From JAUZOB01 sp963692465 (GTDB lineage: Bacteria > Bacteroidota > Bacteroidia > Bacteroidales > Prolixibacteraceae): a stretch of 64,000 nt of DNA. The notes below the pieces were generated by a model. That model saw only the letters and a program-made list of their open reading frames with translations, was not told the origin of the DNA and did no database searches. The stretch lies in contig OY829943.1 in the NCBI GenBank assembly GCA_963692465.1, positions 3,100,001-3,164,000 of the forward strand, in the 5' to 3' direction. The translations under genes were made by a program, and so were the position numbers. The stretch's first letter is position 1. Every line of letters begins with the position of its first letter. Positions 8,822 to 18,262 of the stretch are shown here, in pieces.

Positions 8822-9826
8822 ATGAAAAAAACTTATTATCTTTTTAATCCAGGCCGATTGAGCCGAAAAGACAATACCCTTAAATTTGTTCCGGTAGATG
8901 AGAAGGGCAATGAGCTACAGCCTCGTTATCTTCCGGTCGAAAACATTGAGGATATGTATGTGTTCGGATCTTTAGATGCTAACAGTGCTCTGTATAATTT
9001 TTTGGGTAAAAATGATATTGCCGTCCATTTTTTCGATTATTATGAGAATTATACCGGATCGTTTATGCCTAAAGATCAGTTGTTGGCTGGTAAAATGCTC
9101 TTGGCGCAGGTCCAACATTACAAAGACAAAAAGAAGCGGATACAGATTGCGAGTAAGTTTATTGAAGGTGCTGCTTATAATATGGTCAAGAATCTCAAGT
9201 ATTATGACAATCGGGGAAAGGACATGCAGCCTTTTGTTGATCCAATGGAGAAGCTTGCAGAGGGGATTAAATCGACTGTTAATGTGGACGAACTGATGGG
9301 GATTGAAGGAAATATCAGAAAGATCTATTATGATGCTTTTGATTTGATATTAAATGATTTTGAAATGGATGGCCGGAGTAAACGACCACCTAAAAATGAA
9401 GTGAATGCACTTATCTCATTCGGAAATATGATGTGTTACTCAGAGTGTTTGAGGGCGATTCATCAGACTCAGTTGAATCCCACAATTAGTTATTTACACA
9501 CTCCAGGAGAGCGGCGTTATTCATTGTCGTTGGATGTCTCCGAGATTTTTAAGCCGATTCTTGTTGATCGGGTTATTTTTAAGGTTCTGAATAAACACGA
9601 GATTCAGAAAAATGATTTTGATATCCAACTCAATAGGGTGTTGTTGAAAGAGAAAGGGAAAAAGAAGTTTATTGAGTCGCTTGACAATCGCCTGTGTGAG
9701 ACCATTAAGCACCGGTCGCTCAAGAGGGATGTGAGTTATAAGCACTTGATAAAACTGGAATGTTATAAGCTTAGTAAGCATCTGCTTGGTATTGAAGAAT
9801 ACAAACCCTTTAAAATGTGGTGGTGA
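8822..9826 (+). CDS. cas1: CRISPR integrase Cas1
   Basis: 334 aa. Cas1 integrates new spacers at the leader end. The metal-binding triad is visible: Glu162 (MGIEGNIRKIYYDAF), His226 (SYLHTPGERRYSLSLDVSE) and Asp238/Glu241 in the following helix. Length and motif order match type I-B Cas1. It lies 2 nt after cas4 and 99 nt before cas2; that gap is unusually long for the pair. Confidence 0.95.
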   Translation: MKKTYYLFNPGRLSRKDNTLKFVPVDEKGNELQPRYLPVENIEDMYVFGSLDANSALYNFLGKNDIAVHFFDYYENYTGSFMPKDQLLAGKMLLAQVQHYKDKKKRIQIASKFIEGAAYNMVKNLKYYDNRGKDMQPFVDPMEKLAEGIKSTVNVDELMGIEGNIRKIYYDAFDLILNDFEMDGRSKRPPKNEVNALISFGNMMCYSECLRAIHQTQLNPTISYLHTPGERRYSLSLDVSEIFKPILVDRVIFKVLNKHEIQKNDFDIQLNRVLLKEKGKKKFIESLDNRLCETIKHRSLKRDVSYKHLIKLECYKLSKHLLGIEEYKPFKMWW

Positions 9827-9925
9827 GTTTTTGGAGAAATCTTCAATGTGCGTTTGATGTATATTACATATAATCAGTAAGATTCGTGCATTTTTGTTAG
9901 TTGTTGAAAATAAATCAGTTCGACT

Positions 9926-10189
9926 ATGTACATTATATTGATGTATGATATGGGGGAGAAGCGTGTTGGGAAAATGCTTAAATTGTGTCGGCAATATCTT
10001 GATTGGATTCAGAATTCCGTTTTTGAAGGAGAAATAACGGAGGTGAAATTGAAAGAACTAAAATACAAAGCTGAAGCGATAATGGATCTTGACGTGGATA
10101 GTTTGATTATTTTTAGGACAAGACAGGAGAAGTGGCTTGATAAGGAAATTGTTGGGAAAGAGCGATCAACATTAGATAAGTTCCTATAA
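9926..10189 (+). CDS. cas2: CRISPR adaptation protein Cas2
   Basis: 87 aa, the usual Cas2 size. It begins MYIILMYDMGEKRVGKML, the first strand with the conserved Asp and the K/R-rich helix, and continues with QNSVFEGEITEVKLKEL, the classic Cas2 segment. It is the structural partner of Cas1 and the last gene before the leader and array. Confidence 0.93.
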   Translation: MYIILMYDMGEKRVGKMLKLCRQYLDWIQNSVFEGEITEVKLKELKYKAEAIMDLDVDSLIIFRTRQEKWLDKEIVGKERSTLDKFL

Positions 10190-10411
10190 TGAAGTTGTCG
10201 AAGCGATTTAATCTTTTGTTTTTTAACAGAAATATAGAATGTTGAGGCATTCGAAGTTCTTTGACGTATTGAAAAACAGTCGTTTATAATAATCGTCGAT
10301 CATCTGGTAAAATCATATAATTAGGGGTCGACTACTTTTTATTCGGAAAAAGTATTATTTTTGAAATCAAAGAGGCTGAAATTCAGCTTTTTATTTTTGC
10401 CGTTTTCGGCA
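10190..10411 (+). promoter_or_regulatory. CRISPR leader with candidate promoter
   Basis: This 222-nt AT-rich non-coding stretch sits between cas2 and the first perfect repeat. TATTTTTG at 10356-10363 fits the TAnnTTTG -7 box, which would start transcription about 40 nt before the first repeat. The degenerate repeat at the opposite end of the array confirms that this side is leader-proximal and that the array is read on the plus strand. Confidence 0.65.
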
Positions 10412-13400
10412 GTTCTAATCGTACCATCCTGGAATTGAAACGTTCAGATATAAGATCATGCGGGGCTTATAGATAGTTCTAATCGTACCATCCTGGAATT
10501 GAAACGGGGGATATAATAGTTCTGAGACGTTGTAAACGTATGTTCTAATCGTACCATCCTGGAATTGAAACGGTTAAGATGTCTAAAACTTCAGTTAAGA
10601 AGTATAGTTCTAATCGTACCATCCTGGAATTGAAACGATAGATCGTCTGGGTGGATGGAGCATAAAGTTATTGTTCTAATCGTACCATCCTGGAATTGAA
10701 ACAATCTCGGTACGCGGTGTTCTTGGTGCTTTCATAGAGTTCTAATCGTACCATCCTGGAATTGAAACAATCGACATAAGTAAGTCTATCTAATAAGTTA
10801 AATCGTTCTAATCGTACCATCCTGGAATTGAAACTTGGAAACACCTGTCTGCCCACATTTGTGAAAGTCAGGTTCTAATCGTACCATCCTGGAATTGAAA
10901 CCTCCGAGGGAAGACGGCACGGGCTGAACGCATTTTGGTTCTAATCGTACCATCCTGGAATTGAAACCTCTAACAGAATCACCAAACATGGTGACCAATC
11001 TTTGTTCTAATCGTACCATCCTGGAATTGAAACCAATTTTTCAAATTGTTTTGTGCTATAATCTCTCAAGTTCTAATCGTACCATCCTGGAATTGAAACC
11101 GTCTCGACATTCGCAAACGCAGTGTTTACGACAGAGTTCTAATCGTACCATCCTGGAATTGAAACTCACAAACTCTATGGCATCTCCGCTCTTTCCGCAT
11201 CGTTCTAATCGTACCATCCTGGAATTGAAACAGGTAAAAGTTTCTCCTACGGGGTGGTATGATTTAAAGTTCTAATCGTACCATCCTGGAATTGAAACTA
11301 AGTTGCAGGTTCGCCTTCAGCTGCCTTTCTAAACTGTTCTAATCGTACCATCCTGGAATTGAAACAATCTCGAAATATCTGTCGTATCAGAGTCAATTCC
11401 GGTTCTAATCGTACCATCCTGGAATTGAAACCGCCATGTTCTACTTGTAACAGGGCTGAATATGAGGGTTCTAATCGTACCATCCTGGAATTGAAACTGA
11501 GCATCTATATTTTTAGACCTTAAATCTACGTTGGTTCTAATCGTACCATCCTGGAATTGAAACATTGGGGTAAAAGTCCCAACTTAGTACGTTTGTGTGT
11601 TCTAATCGTACCATCCTGGAATTGAAACTCGTATTGAAAACAGTGTCTATATTGAGGGTAAACGGTTCTAATCGTACCATCCTGGAATTGAAACGAGGTT
11701 GCACCACTTGTAAGCATCTGATTCTTTTGCGTTCTAATCGTACCATCCTGGAATTGAAACGAACGAACAGATCCTTTCGGGTTTTCAATGGTAATAGTTC
11801 TAATCGTACCATCCTGGAATTGAAACTATCCGATTGTGCAGTTTCCTGTAGCATCGTAATAGTTCTAATCGTACCATCCTGGAATTGAAACATATTATAT
11901 ACAAAATCTGTCAAAGCATTTAGTACGGTTCTAATCGTACCATCCTGGAATTGAAACTTTTGATAAGTTGCCATTTTGCTTAATTTTTAATTGGTTCTAA
12001 TCGTACCATCCTGGAATTGAAACCTTGCAGTGTCCGTTGTTCAATTGCAGCGAGGTAGGTTCTAATCGTACCATCCTGGAATTGAAACTGGGGGTCAAGG
12101 CGGGAGTTTCTGATACCATATTTCGTTCTAATCGTACCATCCTGGAATTGAAACGATATCGGCCTCCTTTGTAATCGTTTGTTACTGGTGGTTCTAATCG
12201 TACCATCCTGGAATTGAAACCCAATAAGTAAATCGATCAATTCCAATTTGGAAACAGTTCTAATCGTACCATCCTGGAATTGAAACTATCGAATTAACGC
12301 TTTCATTTTTTGTCGTTCTGTTGTTCTAATCGTACCATCCTGGAATTGAAACTCTGTTTATAAAGGTCAATTTACCATGTTGAAGTTGTTCTAATCGTAC
12401 CATCCTGGAATTGAAACATAATCAACTCTAACAGGAACAAATGAATTTTCACCGTTCTAATCGTACCATCCTGGAATTGAAACTAAAACAGGATATCTTC
12501 CTATCGAATTGGTCGAATAGTTCTAATCGTACCATCCTGGAATTGAAACTTGACATTTATGTATGTGTTATCTACTGATGATTGTGTTCTAATCGTACCA
12601 TCCTGGAATTGAAACAACAGCATTCGCATAATCCATATATCCTGTACGGCCAGTTCTAATCGTACCATCCTGGAATTGAAACAAGAAGTCTAAAACCTCC
12701 CGTTTTGGGGCTCCGGTTGTTCTAATCGTACCATCCTGGAATTGAAACGATATAGGCAAAGTCGTATTATTTTTTTTGAAACCCAGTTCTAATCGTACCA
12801 TCCTGGAATTGAAACCGTGCTTTGTCATTATTCCCAGCTTTTTGTATAGCCGTTCTAATCGTACCATCCTGGAATTGAAACGGTTGCCATATCTCCACGG
12901 ATCAATCCATTCATATTGTTCTAATCGTACCATCCTGGAATTGAAACGAGGTGTCCCACGATATATTACCAGACGCTAAGGAGGTTCTAATCGTACCATC
13001 CTGGAATTGAAACAAAATACTTGTTCCGTTAGATATGCCCGCACAATTAGTTCTAATCGTACCATCCTGGAATTGAAACTATTGGTTATCATTTCTACAC
13101 CAATAAAGGCCCCGTGTTCTAATCGTACCATCCTGGAATTGAAACATCAGTACAGGTTATTTTGGCGCCTGTAGAGATTAAGTTCTAATCGTACCATCCT
13201 GGAATTGAAACCGTCAATTGCTCGTATGGCTTTAAATATTTCAAGTGGTTCTAATCGTACCATCCTGGAATTGAAACCATTTTATACGCAATTCGTTTAT
13301 ACTTCCGAACCTTGTTCTAATCGTACCATCCTGGAATTGAAACGAATCGTTGCATTGAGGAAATCATTTATATGGCCCGCGTTCTAATCGTACCATCCTG

Positions 13401-15524
13401 GAATTGAAACGCGAAAACTCGGTTTTTTAAGTACATTCGTGTAGAGTTCTAATCGTACCATCCTGGAATTGAAACTCTATTAGTCTTCCTTCAACGCTTT
13501 TTGATACATATGTTCTAATCGTACCATCCTGGAATTGAAACGATTGATAAGCAGTTCATAGACAGACATAGACCCCCTGTTCTAATCGTACCATCCTGGA
13601 ATTGAAACGAAATATAAACATAGACGCTGGAAGTGGAGTAAGCAGTTCTAATCGTACCATCCTGGAATTGAAACGCATGTCCTTCCTGTTATCGTCGTTT
13701 ATTTTAAAGAGTTCTAATCGTACCATCCTGGAATTGAAACCTGCCGGATTTTTAGGTACTGGGTACAAATTGTCTTGTTCTAATCGTACCATCCTGGAAT
13801 TGAAACTGAGTCTGATATTGCCCTTCGTATTGAAAACAGTGTGTTCTAATCGTACCATCCTGGAATTGAAACATACTTAACGGGTCCATATTTCTATACT
13901 TAAAGTAAGTTCTAATCGTACCATCCTGGAATTGAAACTTGCTGTGATCCTTCTGCACCGATCTCCCCGAGTCTAGTTCTAATCGTACCATCCTGGAATT
14001 GAAACGATAGTGGGCAACAATCCAGACTCTATCCCTCCTGTGTTCTAATCGTACCATCCTGGAATTGAAACACACACTGCCGCCGTCATCCTAATTGAAA
14101 ATGGATTGTTCTAATCGTACCATCCTGGAATTGAAACTGGCAGCCAACAAAGCAGTGCTGAACATTTGAACTGTTCTAATCGTACCATCCTGGAATTGAA
14201 ACAATTTCGGGGGATTCTTGAGAGTAGTTTTGTTTCTTGTTCTAATCGTACCATCCTGGAATTGAAACATTATGTACGAATCCTTATCGGAAGGCGTTGT
14301 GGGAGTTCTAATCGTACCATCCTGGAATTGAAACGAACGGACCATTTGTTTACAATGTCATCGACCTGTTGTTCTAATCGTACCATCCTGGAATTGAAAC
14401 GTCGGTATAAATTAGTACTCTGTCTCCTGGATTCATGTTCTAATCGTACCATCCTGGAATTGAAACTTGGGATTTTCCCTTATAGTTATACTTCTTATCA
14501 TCGTTCTAATCGTACCATCCTGGAATTGAAACTTTTCTATGTAAAAGTCGTGATTTAAAACGGCCAGTGTTCTAATCGTACCATCCTGGAATTGAAACCA
14601 CAGCATTATTGTAGGCTTGTGCTTTACCTCTGCAATGTTCTAATCGTACCATCCTGGAATTGAAACTATTCAAATATAAATTTGAAACAGTGACATAAAC
14701 TAGTTCTAATCGTACCATCCTGGAATTGAAACGTGCGACGATTGCCTTCCATTTTTCTGTCGTAAACAGTTCTAATCGTACCATCCTGGAATTGAAACTG
14801 TGTAATACTTTATTTCGTGGGGTTTCGGATATAAGGTTCTAATCGTACCATCCTGGAATTGAAACGAAATCAGGTACTACGTCAAACGGAATGACGATAG
14901 GTTCTAATCGTACCATCCTGGAATTGAAACGAGTTTGCAAACAGTTTTATCCCCTGTACTATTAAAGTTCTAATCGTACCATCCTGGAATTGAAACGGGG
15001 TTAACCCAATTTTACGGGGGGAGTAGGACCGGGTTCTAATCGTACCATCCTGGAATTGAAACAGATGAACGTTTCTGTAATTCGTCCTTTATGCGTTGAG
15101 TTCTAATCGTACCATCCTGGAATTGAAACTGCATGATAATTAGAGCTGATTTTGACACCAAAGCGGTTCTAATCGTACCATCCTGGAATTGAAACGGGAT
15201 GTTTAGTCAGTTAGTTAATTGATAATCTTTTGTTCTAATCGTACCATCCTGGAATTGAAACGAAAATTTTCATAACTACTAAATGCATCATTCATTGTTC
15301 TAATCGTACCATCCTGGAATTGAAACTACCATCATAATTTTTTGATGATTGGTTTTTAACAGTTCTAATCGTACCATCCTGGAATTGAAACATCTGGACA
15401 CTTGAGGGCTATTCGTATTTTTATATTGTTCTAATCGTACCATCCTGGAATTGAAACCCGGGCACTACCCGGATACGTGACTTCATACGACGTAGTTCTA
15501 ATCGTACCATCCTGGAATTGAGAT
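10412..15524 (+). CRISPR. Type I CRISPR array, 78 repeats / 77 spacers
   Basis: The 30-nt repeat begins GTTCTAATCG and ends GGAATTGAAAC, the ATTGAAAC ending common to I-B-type repeats. I located 78 starts by hand, from 10412 to 15495, at an average spacing of about 66 bp; spacers are mostly 35-37 nt (range 34-38). The internal repeats looked unchanged where I read them, and the last (15495-15524) is degenerate at its 3' end (ATTGAGAT instead of ATTGAAAC). This marks the leader-distal end. Two spacers overlap each other by 18 nt. Many spacers read as open protein-coding stretches, consistent with phage origin. Confidence 0.99.
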
Positions 15525-15879
15525 GTGCAGGTCGAAGGTCAGGTAAACCTGTTAAGAAACATTAATGCCAAATTTATGGCAGAATCGGATTTTAGCTCCT
15601 TTGAGAAGAGATTCTTCTTAGGCCTTTACTGCCTCAAAGGTCGCGTTGCTCCCATTTTAATAAAATTCTCTCAGTGCATGACAAAAATTATAAGAGCAGC
15701 ATTGCGCTTGGAGCGGACTTTATTCCAACATAATTTATTGTTGAAATATTAACTAATTCTTTACATTTGCTGTTTTTCTTGCTGTTTATTAAATAGCTTG
15801 ACTGGTGCTATATAACACGAATAATTATATTTTTTTTGTTGTGCATTATTGTTTGTAATATAGATCGTTACAATTAAAT
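15525..15879. other. Non-coding gap after the array
   Basis: A 75-codon open frame (15525-15752) starts inside the degenerate last repeat, but its product has no recognisable features, so I do not call a gene. The rest is AT-rich and probably holds the promoter of the next gene. I see no RNA gene. Confidence 0.5.
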
Positions 15880-16506
15880 ATGAATACAATTAAAAAATCA
15901 CTACTAACTATTTGGGCATTGTTTGCTGTTGGTACGCTCTTTGCTCAGTCTGAAGCTCAACCTATTAACGTTTTGCAACCCAGTAAAACGCAGTTTGACC
16001 TTGGTCTGCCACATAATATTATCGAGGTCGGCGGGGGACCCGTTTTTATGTATCCGAATGCTCTTAAGTGGTTAGTGGAGGATATAATGAACTCACACAT
16101 GACTTACCACAATGTGGTGAACTGGAAAATGTCGTATAGTCACCCGTTTGCCAACGGATTGGGGATTGGTATAAATTACACGGGTATTCATGCTGACTAT
16201 GAGGGTGGAATTGAAAATAGATCCGGCAACTTGTCCATGAATTATTTTGCTCCTACTTTTAATGGACATTGGATGATAAAAAAATGGATGCTGAAGTTCG
16301 AACTGGGTGTCGGTTGTAAAATATATGATGATGGTTATAATACTTCCAGTTATTTTGCAAGCAACGGAAGTTTGGGCGTGGGATATAAATTATCCAAACA
16401 TTTTGGATTGTTTCTGGACTGCGGAGGCCTCACCGCTTTTAGTCATGCGGAGTTATCAAGAGATTTTCCAATGTTATTTACAGGTGGTTTCTGTTATTAT
16501 TTCTAA
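15880..16506 (+). CDS. Secreted outer-membrane beta-barrel-like protein
   Basis: 208 aa. A signal peptide is clear (MNTIKKSLLTIWALFAVGTL, then FAQ before the likely cleavage). The mature part has alternating hydrophobic/aromatic strands with glycine turns (GLGIGINYTGIHADYEGG, GSLGVGYKLSKHFGLFLDCG) and ends in an aromatic residue (GGFCYYF), the usual C-terminal signal for outer membrane barrels. About eight strands fit a small OmpX/OmpW-like barrel. The function is unknown. A strong terminator follows, so it is probably monocistronic. Confidence 0.65.
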   Translation: MNTIKKSLLTIWALFAVGTLFAQSEAQPINVLQPSKTQFDLGLPHNIIEVGGGPVFMYPNALKWLVEDIMNSHMTYHNVVNWKMSYSHPFANGLGIGINYTGIHADYEGGIENRSGNLSMNYFAPTFNGHWMIKKWMLKFELGVGCKIYDDGYNTSSYFASNGSLGVGYKLSKHFGLFLDCGGLTAFSHAELSRDFPMLFTGGFCYYF

Positions 16507-16570
16507 TCGCCCTGTTTTTAATTTACTTTTTCACGATAGGAGAGACTTCTCCTGGGCGTATTATCTTTTT

Positions 16571-16625
16571 TTCAAAGGTGGTTCATAGGTGTAGAACATC
16601 GATAAACCACCTTTGAACTTTTTTT
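16571..16625 (+). terminator. Rho-independent terminator
   Basis: TTCAAAGGTGGTT (16571-16583) pairs perfectly with AACCACCTTTGAA (16605-16617) and is followed by a T-run. It ends the outer-membrane-protein transcript. Confidence 0.85.
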
Positions 16626-16727
16626 ATCGGCTTCCCATGCATGGTGAGGCACTGTCGTTTAATTGTATTTTTTATCCTGTATTGATAATCTTTTTTGCCT
16701 TTGGATTGTTCTATTATGGTGTTTTAA

Positions 16728-18143
16728 ATGTTTGAAATTATGAACGATCAAAACAAAAAATTAGCTATCAAGACAGTTAATCCCTCGACCAATCAAGTAG
16801 AAAAGATCTTTGAGGTAATGTCTGATCAACAAGTAGAAAATATATTTGCAACGGCAGATAGGGCTTTCCAATCATGGAGAAAAACTTCTTTTAAGGAAAG
16901 AGCAAAATTGCTACATAAGGTAGCATCTATTATGAGAGAACGAAAAGAAGAATTAGGAAAGCTTTGTACGATAGAAATGGGAAAGCTTCTGCGCGAAGGG
17001 GTTGGTGAGATTGAATTAAGTGCCGATATCTTTGATTATTATGCGGATAATGGTGCTAAATTTTTGGCTGATGAGCAACTGGATACACCAACAGGAAAAG
17101 CATTTAATAGTTTCGAACCTATTGGCGTATTACTGAGCGTACAACCATGGAATTTTCCCTTCTATCAGATTACCCGTTCGGCTGCACCTAATATTATGGC
17201 AGGGAATACAATTGTATTAAAACATGCTTCGAATGTTCCCCAGTGTGCTGCTATCATGGAACAAATATTTATCGAGGCTGGAGCTCCTAAAGGGGTTTAT
17301 ACAAACTTGTTTATTCCGGGATCTAAGGTTTCGGAACTAATTGCTGATCCTCGCATTAAAGGGGCATCACTGACGGGCAGTGAACCTGCCGGATCGAATC
17401 TTGCTTCGATAGCTGGAAAGTATGTTAAAAAATCAACTCTGGAACTTGGAGGAAGTGATCCTTTTATTGTTTTAGATGATGCGGATATTGACAGTGCCGT
17501 TCAGACGGCTGCTTTCGGACGGTTGTTTAATGCCGGACAGGTTTGTATTTCTCCTAAGAGAATCATTGTGATGGAATCTGTTGCTGAAACATTTATTAAT
17601 AAGGCAAAAGAAATATACGAAAAAGTAATAGTCGGTGATCCGCTTAATCCTGCAACTCAATTAGCTCCTCTTAGTAGCGAAAAAGCATTGGAGGACGTTA
17701 TCAAACAGGTCGACGCAACGGTTAAGGCTGGTGCAAAATTGGTTTACGGTGGAAAACGTTTACATCGCTCGGGCGCATTTATGGAACCTACAATTCTTAC
17801 GGATATCAAACCCGGGATGGTTGCGTATTCACAGGAACTATTCGGCCCGGTGTTGTGTGTCTATTCAGTTAAAAATGAAGAAGAAGCAATTTTGTTAGCG
17901 AATGATACGAAATACGGTTTGGGCGCTACGGTATTTGGGAAAAATACGGACAAGGCAGTTCAGATAGCCAGACGGATAGATGCCGGAATGGTGTATATCA
18001 ATCACGTTACCGGAATCGCACCGGAACTGCCATTCGGAGGGACTAAAAATTCGGGTTATGGGCGTGAACAATCTCCTGCAGGTATCTACGAGTTTGTAAA
18101 TGCTAAACTGATTCGTGTTACAACTCCTGATTTACCCTATTGA
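16728..18143 (+). CDS. NAD(P)-dependent aldehyde dehydrogenase, succinate-semialdehyde type
   Basis: 471 aa. It oxidises an aldehyde, probably succinate semialdehyde, to the acid. The catalytic cysteine is Cys273 (FNAGQVCISPKR) and the general base is Glu239 (STLELGGSDP). The cofactor pocket motif PWNFPFYQITRSAAPNIMAG and the C-terminal LPFGGTKNSGYGRE match the GabD/Sad group. A second ATG at 16740 is an equally good start. In a fermenter this enzyme may link succinate and 4-hydroxybutyrate metabolism, which would fit the butyrate genes downstream, but that link is inference. Confidence 0.82.
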   Translation: MFEIMNDQNKKLAIKTVNPSTNQVEKIFEVMSDQQVENIFATADRAFQSWRKTSFKERAKLLHKVASIMRERKEELGKLCTIEMGKLLREGVGEIELSADIFDYYADNGAKFLADEQLDTPTGKAFNSFEPIGVLLSVQPWNFPFYQITRSAAPNIMAGNTIVLKHASNVPQCAAIMEQIFIEAGAPKGVYTNLFIPGSKVSELIADPRIKGASLTGSEPAGSNLASIAGKYVKKSTLELGGSDPFIVLDDADIDSAVQTAAFGRLFNAGQVCISPKRIIVMESVAETFINKAKEIYEKVIVGDPLNPATQLAPLSSEKALEDVIKQVDATVKAGAKLVYGGKRLHRSGAFMEPTILTDIKPGMVAYSQELFGPVLCVYSVKNEEEAILLANDTKYGLGATVFGKNTDKAVQIARRIDAGMVYINHVTGIAPELPFGGTKNSGYGREQSPAGIYEFVNAKLIRVTTPDLPY

Positions 18144-18202
18144 AACTGGGTGCAGGTTGTTATTCCGCGATTTAAACTTGGATAAGGTTAAGCTGAAAAC
18201 CC

Positions 18203-18238
18203 AAAGAAGCTATCTTCAATAAAGAGGATAGCTTCTTT
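18203..18238. terminator. Bidirectional terminator between convergent genes
   Basis: AAAGAAGCTATC (18203-18214) pairs with GATAGCTTCTTT (18227-18238), with A- and T-runs on either side. It serves both the aldehyde dehydrogenase and the convergent FAD/Fe-S gene. Confidence 0.85.
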
Positions 18239-18262
18239 TATTTAAAAACTAATGAATGTAAA

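Noticed and set aside
13976..14041. Spacer reading RRDRVWIVAHY in reverse, similar to motif VIII of C5 methyltransferases
   Set aside because: It resembles but does not match the methyltransferase at 32539 (NRERLIIVAWL), so it is more likely from another phage.
10668..14784. Many open frames of 60-145 codons in the 10.6-14.8 kb region
   Set aside because: They are read through CRISPR repeats (recurring NSRMVRLE, FQDGTIRT or SNRTILELK) and are not genes.
10412..15494. Spacers targeting the prophage in this window
   Set aside because: I translated or scanned many spacers by eye and found no match, but this was not exhaustive. An exact search is needed before claiming self-targeting.
15525..15752. 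75-codon frame after the array
   Set aside because: It starts in the degenerate repeat and has no family or translation features.
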